From contig JAEUIT010000086.1 of assembly GCA_016795035.1 (NCBI GenBank), positions 124,001 to 188,000 of the forward strand: a stretch of DNA of 64,000 nt, written 5' to 3'. The DNA comes from Phycisphaerae bacterium (GTDB taxonomy: Bacteria > Planctomycetota > Phycisphaerae > Phycisphaerales > SM1A02). Of the stretch, positions 45,178 to 53,014 are shown piece by piece. Each line of letters starts with the position of its first letter. Within the stretch, counting starts at the first letter, position 1. Position numbers and translations under genes: made by a program. The notes under the pieces are model-generated. The model was not told the origin of the DNA. It did not search any database and worked only from the letters and a program-made list of their open reading frames with translations.

Positions 45178-45591
45178 CTAGTCTGCACAGAAGTAGCGCT
45201 TCCGTTGCCCGAGATAGGCACTGGGCGAGAAGTCCACGAAATCACCGGCGGCCTCACAACGCTCGATGTAGGAGAGCGCAGCCGCGGCGTCACTCCCAGG
45301 CTGCGAACTCAAGAAGGCCTTGGTTTCGGTCAGGCCCGCCCCACAGAGAAGCTGCACGTCGATGTAACTCCCGAGATCCATCCCGGATCGCTTCGCGGCC
45401 CAGATCCGTAGGACATCCTCGAGTGCTCCGCGGCTGAAGAGCTGAACACAGGAGAGAAGCGCGAGATCCTCATGCCGGGGTTTGCCCGCCCGCTCCGCGG
45501 CTGCCTCGCTCGCGAGTATCCCTCTGATCTCGTTCAGGGCCTCGTCCGGAGGAACGATACCGAAGCGCTTCAGACTGTCGTCCGTGTTCAT
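45178..45591 (-). CDS. Unrecognised small protein
   Basis: 137 residues from the ATG at 45591. The sequence is mostly helical, with LNEIRGILASEAAAERAGKP near the start and a SYIDVQLLCGAGLTETKAFL segment in the middle. It has the pattern of a small soluble protein of the kind found beside immunity or contact-dependent genes, but no family can be named. There is no signal peptide or membrane segment. The composition is balanced and all three codon positions look used as in a real gene. Confidence 0.6.
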   Translation of the reverse strand: MNTDDSLKRFGIVPPDEALNEIRGILASEAAAERAGKPRHEDLALLSCVQLFSRGALEDVLRIWAAKRSGMDLGSYIDVQLLCGAGLTETKAFLSSQPGSDAAAALSYIERCEAAGDFVDFSPSAYLGQRKRYFCAD

Positions 45592-45657
45592 GTTGGTATC
45601 CGCGTTCGACGTGATTATGCAGGTGCCAACTCGCGCGCGTCGTCAAAGCCCCATCTC

Positions 45658-46422
45658 TCACCCGCACCGCACCCGAACCAAGAAGTCGTCCAGCGCCTCG
45701 CGCGTGCTCGGCTCGGCCGGCAGGCGTGAGCGGTCGCGGGCTTGCTCCAACTCCTCGCGGAGTCGGTGGTATTCGCGTTCGTGGAACGCGAGGTCGGCCT
45801 CCTTCAACGTTCCCTTCTCACGGCCTTCGCGCTTCTGTCGCACGAGCTCGGCGATCTGCGGGAGTCGAAACTCTTCGTTGAGCGTCACGAGGTTCGCCTC
45901 GACGCGACCTGTCTGCATGAGATGAATGCCGGTCAGGAGGACGCGATACGTATAGAGAAGCGGCTTCACGCGCGGCGCGGCTTCCTTACGAAAGAGCGAC
46001 CACTGCGTCTCCGCGAAGCCGAGGTAGTGGTGGGCGTGATTCGACGTGATGCAGCCTTCGCCGAGCGCTCGCAGCTCGTCGTGCTGCGGCGTGGTCATGA
46101 CCACGATGGGCGAATAAAGCTGCTCGAGCACGTAGCCATTGCGCTTGAGCATGAGCGAGATGAACTTGCGAACGTCATGCGTCACGAGATCGAGTTCGAA
46201 GGCGCCGTCGTTCGCGTCGACCTGCACCGTCTCGTCGTCGACGCGCAAGCGGACCACACGATCGATCGGAAGAACGTGCACGCCGCGAAGGTCCCAGTCG
46301 GAGTCGGGCGACGCGAACCCATAAAGGTGTGCGCCCGAGACCGTCGCGAAGAGCAGTCGATACGGATGGCGCCTCGCGGCGTCGTGGACTCTCGGCTCGA
46401 TCGTGACCTCGTGCTCGCTCAT
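45658..46422 (-). CDS. YcgL-type nucleotidyltransferase, copy 1
   Basis: 254 residues from the ATG at 46422, overlapping the upstream copy by four bases. The polymerase-beta-like core is VSGAHLYGFASPDSDWDLRGVHV near residues 28-50, with the expected G-S/A pattern and D-x-D catalytic aspartates. A helical region with YTYRVLLTGIHLMQTG follows. It fits COG3541 (predicted nucleotidyltransferases, YcgL). Substrate unknown; related minimal nucleotidyltransferases modify proteins or RNA with nucleotides. Confidence 0.83.
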   Translation of the reverse strand: MSEHEVTIEPRVHDAARRHPYRLLFATVSGAHLYGFASPDSDWDLRGVHVLPIDRVVRLRVDDETVQVDANDGAFELDLVTHDVRKFISLMLKRNGYVLEQLYSPIVVMTTPQHDELRALGEGCITSNHAHHYLGFAETQWSLFRKEAAPRVKPLLYTYRVLLTGIHLMQTGRVEANLVTLNEEFRLPQIAELVRQKREGREKGTLKEADLAFHEREYHRLREELEQARDRSRLPAEPSTREALDDFLVRVRCG

Positions 46423-47285
46423 GCCGACATTGTGGCACGTCGAGCGCGAAGAAGGATGTCGCTGAGCGCCGACTCGTCGACACGCTCCGGCAACGACGAG
46501 ACGCTCCGCGCTCGGTCGGCCGCGTCGATCAGCCGCGTGCAATGCGCGACGACGTCGTCCAGCGACACGCCTCCCGCTCGGACGGATTGCAGCGATGCCA
46601 CGTCACTTGACGACAGTGCAACGCTGAGCGTTCGGCGCTCCGCGATCTCGCACGCCTGCATCACGATGCGAATCGCATGCGACGCCTGCTTTCGCCAGCG
46701 TGTGGCGTCGGCGGCGTCGTTCTTCGCACGGGCGACGACCTCGCGGAGTTGCGCGCGGCCATATTCAATGAATCGATCGACCGTCGAGCGGGCCAGAAAG
46801 CTCTCGCGTCGCGCGAGAAGCTCGTGGCCGATCTCGTTCGCCGTCTCGACGATCGGCGAGAAGAGCGTCTCGACGGTCGTGGGGTTGCCGGCCGCGACGA
46901 GCCGCAAGAACTTGCGGATCTCCCAGAGGACGAGCTGGCCCGGATCGTCTTCGAGTTGCTCGGGCGGCTCGGCGAGGTGCGCCCACCAGGACGACGGCGA
47001 CATCCACACGCCGCGCCGGTCGGTGTCGGAGTCGTCGCTCGCGAGCCCTTGCGCCCGCGAGCCCGCGACCACGCGGAGCGCGATCGCGCCGTCGAGCACC
47101 GTCCGCTCACCACGTTGCAGCCGCAACGTGTGCGGCGAGACGCAAACGACCTCGCCCGTCTCGAGGCGGCAACGACGAGTCAGGTCGGCGTCGATCCGGA
47201 CGACGGTGGCGCCGCGGCCGTCGTCGAGTCGAACCGGCGCGCCGAGCGGCGGAAACGTCGCAATGTCCGTGGGCGAGTCGGGCAC
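46419..47285 (-). CDS. YcgL-type nucleotidyltransferase, copy 2
   Basis: About 288 residues from a GTG at 47285; the exact start is uncertain as the frame is open further. The core VVAGSRAQGLASDDSDTDRRGV near residue 85 has the glycine-serine motif and D-S-D-x-D aspartates of the fold. An N-terminal extension of about 80 residues precedes it. It is overlapped by copy 1 (ATGA), so the two are expressed together and may form a pair. A perfect CACGTTGC/GCAACGTG hairpin lies within the gene at 47111-47130. Confidence 0.78.
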   Translation of the reverse strand: MPDSPTDIATFPPLGAPVRLDDGRGATVVRIDADLTRRCRLETGEVVCVSPHTLRLQRGERTVLDGAIALRVVAGSRAQGLASDDSDTDRRGVWMSPSSWWAHLAEPPEQLEDDPGQLVLWEIRKFLRLVAAGNPTTVETLFSPIVETANEIGHELLARRESFLARSTVDRFIEYGRAQLREVVARAKNDAADATRWRKQASHAIRIVMQACEIAERRTLSVALSSSDVASLQSVRAGGVSLDDVVAHCTRLIDAADRARSVSSLPERVDESALSDILLRARRATMSA

Positions 47286-47540
47286 GAGAACGAGAGTACG
47301 CGAGGCCCTTCGCGATCGATGACCCCGATGGACGGAGGCAGCCCCCGCCGGGACGCCAGAAAGCGCGGCCCAGTCGCCAGATCGTCGAATCATGGGCGGC
47401 GTTCGCGGCAGCTCTCGACCACCTCCATGTCAGGAGGAGGGCGATGCGGCGGGCGCTCCGGTCCGCCGCATCGCCGCTCCGGCGCCGAACTTCCGACCCC
47501 GAGCCTCCCACGCCCATCCGCGACGTCCTCGCTGTCGCGG

Positions 47541-47819
47541 CGCAGTGGTCTGGCCACGTCGCGCGGACGACCGCCGCGCAGCGGTCTGGCCACGTCGCGC
47601 GGGCGACTGCCGCGCAGTGGTCTGGCCACGTTGCACGGGCGGCCGCCGCGCAGTGGTCTGGCCACGGTGCGCGGACGACCGCCGCGCAGTGGTCTGGCCA
47701 CGTCGCGCGGGCGGCCGCCGCGCAGTGGTCTGGCCACGGTGCGCGGGCGACCGCCGCGCAGTGGTCTGGCCACGTCGCGCGGGCGGCCGCCGCGCAGTGG
47801 TCTGGCCACTACTGATCGA
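47541..47819. repeat. 36-bp tandem array, eight copies
   Basis: Copies of GTGGTCTGGCCAC start at 47545, 47581, 47617, 47653, 47689, 47725, 47761 and 47797, always exactly 36 bases apart. The rest of each unit alternates between GTCGCGCGGGCGG and GGTGCGCGGACGA versions. The final copy leaves the pattern with CTACTGATCGA. There are no unique spacers. Because 36 is divisible by three and the unit has no stop codon, most reading frames stay open through it, giving spurious proteins with 12-residue repeats. Confidence 0.95.
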
Positions 47820-47828
47820 ACGTGTCAC

Positions 47829-47856
47829 TTGACTCCCCCATGATGTCATGTATCTT
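47829..47856 (+). promoter_or_regulatory. Sigma-70-type promoter with palindromic operator
   Basis: TTGACT (47829-47834) and TATCTT (47851-47856) are 16 bases apart. The spacer holds the perfect palindrome CATGATGTCATG (47839-47850). The expected transcript start is at or next to the ATG at 47864, so the message would be leaderless. The XRE regulator of the same operon is the likely binder. Confidence 0.65.
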
Positions 47857-47863
47857 TGCCCTC

Positions 47864-48325
47864 ATGGAAGCCACTTCAGACACCACGTCAACGATCTCGT
47901 ACCGGGAGCGCGTCGCCTGGGTCTCGCTCGCCGCGTTCACGTTGCCCTACATCCCCTACTTCGCGTGGCTGCGGTTCAAAGCGGGGCCGGTGGCAGACAT
48001 GCCCGTCCTCCAGCTCGTCCTCCCGTTCGCCCTCGCGGCGGGGTCCAGTGCAGTGCTCTATGGGCTCGGTCGCCTTTGGCTCTGGCTCCGCTTCCGCGAC
48101 GACGCCCGCCTGCCGCTCGACGAGCGGGACCGCGCGATCGCCCGCCGCAGCCTCTCGGTCGCTTACGGCATCCTCATCGCCGGCATGATCGTCGTCGGGG
48201 GCCTCATGCCTTTCTCGCGAGCGGGCTGGGAGATCGTCCACCCGACGGTGGCGTTCATCCTCCTCGCCGAAATCGTGAACCACGGCACGACCGTCTGGCT
48301 CTACCGCCGAGGCTGCCATGACTGA
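47864..48325 (+). CDS. Four-span membrane protein, partner of XRE regulator
   Basis: 153 residues from the ATG at 47864. Four hydrophobic segments lie at about residues 17-37, 47-72, 98-120 and 125-147, with a charged cytoplasmic loop RLPLDERDRAIARRSLS between the second and third. No enzymatic motif is seen. Small membrane proteins paired with a compact XRE regulator (YozG/DUF2178-like pairs) occur in many bacteria, where the membrane protein seems to control the regulator. The two genes overlap by eight bases. Confidence 0.75.
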   Translation: MEATSDTTSTISYRERVAWVSLAAFTLPYIPYFAWLRFKAGPVADMPVLQLVLPFALAAGSSAVLYGLGRLWLWLRFRDDARLPLDERDRAIARRSLSVAYGILIAGMIVVGGLMPFSRAGWEIVHPTVAFILLAEIVNHGTTVWLYRRGCHD

Positions 48326-48590
48326 AGCGGCCCTCACGAACTCGATTCGCACGCTCCGATTCCTCAACGGCGAGATGACGCAAGCCGAGCTCGGCCAGCG
48401 GATTGGCGTGACGCGCCAAACGATCGCCGCCATCGAGGCCGGCAAGTACTCGCCCTCGCTCGAAGCGGCGTTCCGGATCGCCGATGTCTTCGGAAAGCGC
48501 GTCGACGAAGTGTTCCAACGACCCACGCCCACGCCCCCAGGCAACGCCGCCCGGGCTGCAACGCCGAGTTCTGACGCAAGGACGCAATAG
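48318..48590 (+). CDS. XRE-family transcriptional regulator
   Basis: 90 residues. The helix-turn-helix is MTQAELGQRIGVTRQTIAAI at about residues 20-39, followed by EAGKYSPSLEAAFRIADVFG, which is typical of the compact HTH_3/YozG group. The last 25 residues are a loose proline/alanine tail, with a copy of the CTGCAACG motif at 48556, that may be an extension added after the original stop. It probably binds the CATGATGTCATG palindrome upstream of the operon. Confidence 0.88.
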   Translation: MTEAALTNSIRTLRFLNGEMTQAELGQRIGVTRQTIAAIEAGKYSPSLEAAFRIADVFGKRVDEVFQRPTPTPPGNAARAATPSSDARTQ

Positions 48591-48698
48591 CGGGTCGCAA
48601 CGCGGAGTTCGTCGAAACTCGGCCTCACCCTGCGAACTTCAGATTCTCCACGTTGCAGGAGGCCGCTTCCCTCGTACGCTCATGCCGGAGGTGTCCCC

Positions 48699-51242
48699 AT
48701 GCTGACATCGGCTCGATCGGCGTTCCTTGCGCTCGCACTCGTCGGCAGCCTCGCAACCGGAACTGCCTTCGCCGTCCGTCAGTTCGACGAGGACGGCAAC
48801 GTCGTGTCGCGGCCACATCTCGCAGCGCCCTTCCTTCGCGGCATCACGCTTGTCCCCGCCGACCCCAGTGATGCCACGATCGCGTCCGCGCAGGCGTCCG
48901 CATTCGTCACGGCGCTCCGCGACGCCGGCATGCCAGCGCACCGACACGGCCAAATGCAGCCCGTCGACGATGTCTTCATGGATGACTGGCGCGTCGACAG
49001 ATTGCCTGGCGACGCGCCGGCGCTGGCACGCATCTTCATCGACCCAGGCGACGATCGTCTCTGGGCCGTTCCCGAAGCGTGGCATCTCATCGATCGCGGG
49101 CCCGCCGCGATCTCCGCGTTGCTGGCGGCGATCAACGACGGAACACCGGTGGGCGATACACGCGGCATGTCGGGGAGCTTCATGATCCAGGAGGATCACT
49201 ACTTCCCGCTCAGTCGCCAGCGAATCTCGGCTCGCGAACGAACGATTCTCGAAGCGAAACTGCCGCGCATCGAACGGGACGAGCCGTTCGCCACCCAAGG
49301 AAAGAAGATCGCTCGCGGCGACTTCGCTGCGGCCATCCTGGGCACGATCGTCAATCGCGACTACGAGGTCTTCGACGGGCGCATCGTCACGGGCAGCGCC
49401 TCGAGCCCCGTTCTGAATCCGGCCGTCGCGGAAGCGATGCGCGAGATGTGGACGAGCGCCGATCCACGGCGGCTCCTCCTGACGTCGCTTCTCGACGACG
49501 TCGCGCGCGGCGATGGCGCCGCGGACGGCGCGGTCGTACGACTCGCGCTCTACTTTCCGAAGGAGACGGCCGCGGCGTTCGCGGCGGCGCTCGACGCCGG
49601 CATCCCGATCGGCGTCGGCGAGTCGTCCCTCAGTTCGACCGCGATCGCGGCCCTGGCGCTGCGCGGCGAGCCTGTGGTCATCGACGCGCTCATGCGTCGC
49701 CTCGCAGCCTCGAAGGACGAAGTCGAACTGGCGTCGCTTCTCGCGCCGGCGATCTTCACGCACGACGGCGCGTTCGCGGCCGAGCGACTCGAGTCGATCG
49801 CGAAGTGCACGCCGTCGGCAATGAGAGCCCGCGCCACACGACGGGCGTTTGGCGACGCGCTCACGTTCATTCCCGATCGCGCGGGTCCGGCCGTCGTGGC
49901 GGGCCTCGCAACTCGCAATGCCGAGCGAAGTCGCGCGATTCTCGGCGCGCTCTACCACGCCAACGCCGCGCCGTCGTGGCTCGTCTCCACGTTGCAGCCA
50001 GCACTCGAAGACGCCACTCCGACGCGGTACCCGGCCCCTACGTACGCGCCCCAGGAACAGACCGACGATTACCTGCGGGTAAACGACATGGCCGCGATGG
50101 TCCTCGCGAAGCACACGCCGTCGCTGCACTTCGATCCGTCCACTCCGCGCGCCGAGCGCGATGCGGCGATCGCCGAGATGAAGAAAGCGGTCGACGCCCT
50201 TCGTCGGGGCGACGCCGTCGCCGCGGCACCCATCGAACTGTTCGGACCGAGTCGCCTGGCGACGCTTGAGCATCCGAAGTCGTGGCTTCGCTTCTCAAGC
50301 GCCTCGACCGCGGACCGCGCCATCGGCTTCTTCTTCGGCCATTGCCAAGACTCGTCGCTCGACGTCGTCGTCGTCGACCTCGCGACGGGGACCTCGACCG
50401 TGCGTCCGGTCACGGACGAGTCGGGGCAGCCGCTCCTCGGCAACACGGAGATCGTCGGACGTCACGCAACTGGCGAGCCGCTCCTCGTCGTCGACAGCAC
50501 TCGCTATCGCGTCAACGTCGATACTGGTCGCGCCGTGAAGCTCGAGGAACTCCCGGAAGCGAATCCGGCGCGGAATCGCAAGAGCCCGGTCGTGGTGCTC
50601 GACGACGCGATCATCAGCAGCGACGACAAGGGCGACATCTATCGCACGCAGCGTGCGGACGGAACGCGCACGCTGCTCGCCGCCCGGCCGAAGTCCGGGC
50701 GCGAATCGGACGACTTCTTCGCGACGGGAACCTCGCTCCACAAGAGTCCGGTGTCGTCGAAGATCCTCGTCGATCGATTTGCGAATGACGGGCCGCCGAC
50801 GATGATCGACCTCGCGACGGGCGTGGCGTCGCCGCTCGAAGGATTTCCGTCGTGGGGCTACGACGGGTTCGTCGGTCCGTATCTCGTCAACAACGTGAAC
50901 GGCCAACGCACGCTGTGGGACATGGACACGCGAAGCCGCGTCGTCCTCCCGGTCTTGCCGGGCGACTCGCGCGCCGCCGTCGGCACGCTCGACGGGAAGA
51001 TCGTGGTCGTGGTGCGCTCGCGCGGCGACGTCGTCGTCGTCGACGTGGAGAAGAAGGCGATCGTCGCCGCGACGGCCGTTGCGGTGCCGGACGAGTATCC
51101 AGCGCTCCAACTCTCGAGCGACGAGCGCACGCTTTTCGTCGTCCAACAGGTGCGCGACGCTGAGCAGAGCGCCGCGCCGCTCGCGATCGAGATCATGACC
51201 TTCGACGTCTCGCGCTGGACGCGGCCGAGCGCCGCGCCCTGA
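48699..51242 (+). CDS. Large exported protein: helical repeats then beta-propeller-like domain
   Basis: 847 residues with a signal peptide ending near GTAFA. Residues about 30-500 are mostly helical with repeated alanine/leucine patterns like HEAT repeats; residues about 520-840 contain repeating blocks ending in short hydrophobic strands such as LDVVVVDLATG and KIVVVVRSRGDVVVVD, as in beta-propellers. No catalytic motif is seen. It is a probable periplasmic or surface scaffold. The family is not recognised. Confidence 0.68.
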   Translation: MLTSARSAFLALALVGSLATGTAFAVRQFDEDGNVVSRPHLAAPFLRGITLVPADPSDATIASAQASAFVTALRDAGMPAHRHGQMQPVDDVFMDDWRVDRLPGDAPALARIFIDPGDDRLWAVPEAWHLIDRGPAAISALLAAINDGTPVGDTRGMSGSFMIQEDHYFPLSRQRISARERTILEAKLPRIERDEPFATQGKKIARGDFAAAILGTIVNRDYEVFDGRIVTGSASSPVLNPAVAEAMREMWTSADPRRLLLTSLLDDVARGDGAADGAVVRLALYFPKETAAAFAAALDAGIPIGVGESSLSSTAIAALALRGEPVVIDALMRRLAASKDEVELASLLAPAIFTHDGAFAAERLESIAKCTPSAMRARATRRAFGDALTFIPDRAGPAVVAGLATRNAERSRAILGALYHANAAPSWLVSTLQPALEDATPTRYPAPTYAPQEQTDDYLRVNDMAAMVLAKHTPSLHFDPSTPRAERDAAIAEMKKAVDALRRGDAVAAAPIELFGPSRLATLEHPKSWLRFSSASTADRAIGFFFGHCQDSSLDVVVVDLATGTSTVRPVTDESGQPLLGNTEIVGRHATGEPLLVVDSTRYRVNVDTGRAVKLEELPEANPARNRKSPVVVLDDAIISSDDKGDIYRTQRADGTRTLLAARPKSGRESDDFFATGTSLHKSPVSSKILVDRFANDGPPTMIDLATGVASPLEGFPSWGYDGFVGPYLVNNVNGQRTLWDMDTRSRVVLPVLPGDSRAAVGTLDGKIVVVVRSRGDVVVVDVEKKAIVAATAVAVPDEYPALQLSSDERTLFVVQQVRDAEQSAAPLAIEIMTFDVSRWTRPSAAP

Positions 51243-51262
51243 ACGCGCCGTAGTCGCGCCGC

Positions 51263-51844
51263 TCAGCGCCCGCCTGCAACGACGAGTTCGATCGACGTCG
51301 GCGTGTCGCGACGAAGAAGCACCGCCACCGTGTCGGCACCGGCGCTCGGCGTGAGCGCCACGCCGTCGACGCGCACCGAGATCCGCTCACCGCGCGGTGT
51401 GCGCGTCGGCACGTCGACGACCACGTCGGTCGCCGCGGCGGCGCCCGTCACGGTGAATCGCCGAGTCCACACCGGCTCCGTGGCGGTCCCGCGAAGCACC
51501 GACACCTCGTGCACGTGCACGTCGCCGAGGGCCGGGTCCGAGTCGCGCACCGCCTGCAACACGGAGTAGTCGAGCTCGATGTCGTTCGCGTCGCGCATCG
51601 AGATGCGATCGTCGTTGAGCGGCAACGTGGAGCGCACACCGCCTCGCTGCGTGTACAGCGCGTCGCGATAGGTCGGCCAGACGGCGGAGAACGTCTCGCA
51701 TCGCTCCATGAAGAGCGAGCGCTGGCTCTCGGCGACATCCACGGCCTGTCGGGTCATGGAGGCGTCCGATGCGCACCCAGCGGTGACGAGGGCTACGGAC
51801 GCGAGAAACGCCGCGCGGGCGCCGATCGATCGGGTGGAATGCAC
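51263..51844 (-). CDS. Lipoprotein of unknown function
   Basis: 193 residues. The signal peptide ends in the lipobox VTAGC. The rest has one helical part (SQRSLFMERCETFSAVWPTY) and a beta-rich part with many valines. No family is recognised. It is convergent with the large exported protein, 20 bases away. Confidence 0.62.
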   Translation of the reverse strand: MHSTRSIGARAAFLASVALVTAGCASDASMTRQAVDVAESQRSLFMERCETFSAVWPTYRDALYTQRGGVRSTLPLNDDRISMRDANDIELDYSVLQAVRDSDPALGDVHVHEVSVLRGTATEPVWTRRFTVTGAAAATDVVVDVPTRTPRGERISVRVDGVALTPSAGADTVAVLLRRDTPTSIELVVAGGR

Positions 51845-51868
51845 GACGTCAGCCTACCTCGATTCGGC

Positions 51869-52975
51869 CTAGGCCTTCTTCTTCCGCACGACCGTGTACC
51901 AGACGAAGAGCGTCTCGCGGATCGTCTGGAAGTCCGCACCGTTGTGGTAGCCGAGCGCGCGCCAGATCGGCAACAGCTTCACGATGTCGTTCTCGTCGAA
52001 GGCGAGCACTTCGAAGCCGGCCTTCTCGAACGCGGCCTTGTCCCAGGGCGATCGGCCGTCGGCGTGCGGGAGATAGGGCTTGTCCTTCGGGTTCTGGGCC
52101 GGGCAGATGTTGTAGAGGACGAAGACGCCGCCGGGCTTGAGCGCCGCGTGCACGGCGCCGAGGAACGCGTCGTCATCGACGCCGAGATGCACGAGGAACT
52201 TCGGGTCGACCTCGCGCTCGGGGTGGATGTATCCGCGCTTCAGCGTGTTCTTCGACATGATGATGTCGTAATCGCCGCCGACCGCGTCCTTGATCGCTTG
52301 ATCCGCTGGCCATCGGCCGATGTGCAGCGCGATCGAGCCGTCGCGCCCCATGCGTCCGGCGATCGGTCCGGTGTCGCCGGGCTCCGAGTAGAGCGCGCCG
52401 AGCAGCGGCTCCACGTCGATGCCGTGCGTCTCCGCGCCGAGCGACGCCAAGAGACGCAGATGGCCGATCTGTCCGCATCCGAAGTCGGCGATCTTCTTGC
52501 CTGCAACGGTGGGATGTCCGTTGATCGCGAGGAGGTCGACGATGCGGAGATACGTGAGGGGCGATCCGTAGCCGGTGTTCCAGTAGAAGGTCGTGTCGCA
52601 CGGACGGGCCTCATACTCCCCGCGCTCGGCCTCGGGCAGCGCCTGATACGCCGCGTCGCTGAGCGCCTTCGTGCGATCCTTCGAGCGCCAGACCACGCGC
52701 GGCTTCACCTCGGGCAGCGTCGCGGTCGCTTCAAGAAACGCGCCGCCGAGCACCGAGATCGCGTGCGGCTTGAGCATCAGCGCCTGCTCGCGCATCTCCG
52801 TCGTCCCGGGCGCGCGTTCCGACGGCGCGGGGGGCTCCGCAGGCCGTCGCGGCGCGGCGGGAACTGGCGGCTTCTCCGCCGCGGGGGTGGGCGGCGCGGA
52901 CTGCGAGGTCATGCCGAGCGTGGCCGCGAGGGTGGCGAGGCCGACGAGGCAGAAACGGGTTCGGACGAAGGGCAT
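51869..52975 (-). CDS. SAM-dependent methyltransferase-like protein with signal peptide
   Basis: 368 residues. A hydrophobic leader (residues about 5-25) and a proline-rich linker are followed by a class I methyltransferase fold: KKIADFGCGQIGHLRLLASLG is the SAM-binding loop (DFGCG) and GIDVEP the acidic end of strand two; KPGGVFVLYNI matches motif post-III. An exported enzyme using cytoplasmic SAM would be odd, so either the leader is a membrane anchor with the domain inside, or the protein is a degenerate relative with another role. Confidence 0.75.
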   Translation of the reverse strand: MPFVRTRFCLVGLATLAATLGMTSQSAPPTPAAEKPPVPAAPRRPAEPPAPSERAPGTTEMREQALMLKPHAISVLGGAFLEATATLPEVKPRVVWRSKDRTKALSDAAYQALPEAERGEYEARPCDTTFYWNTGYGSPLTYLRIVDLLAINGHPTVAGKKIADFGCGQIGHLRLLASLGAETHGIDVEPLLGALYSEPGDTGPIAGRMGRDGSIALHIGRWPADQAIKDAVGGDYDIIMSKNTLKRGYIHPEREVDPKFLVHLGVDDDAFLGAVHAALKPGGVFVLYNICPAQNPKDKPYLPHADGRSPWDKAAFEKAGFEVLAFDENDIVKLLPIWRALGYHNGADFQTIRETLFVWYTVVRKKKA

Positions 52976-53014
52976 GCCGCGTGTACCGGCCAGCGGCGCG
53001 AAGGTTCGAGCCGC

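Noticed and set aside
47541..47819. CRISPR array suggested by a 36-base period
   Set aside because: The 36 bases are the whole unit with no unique spacers between, and no cas gene is in the window.
47390..47849. Proteins with 12-residue repeats rich in Arg, Gly and Pro on both strands
   Set aside because: They are open frames created by a stop-free repeat whose unit is divisible by three; frames on both strands are equally open and no start signals support them.
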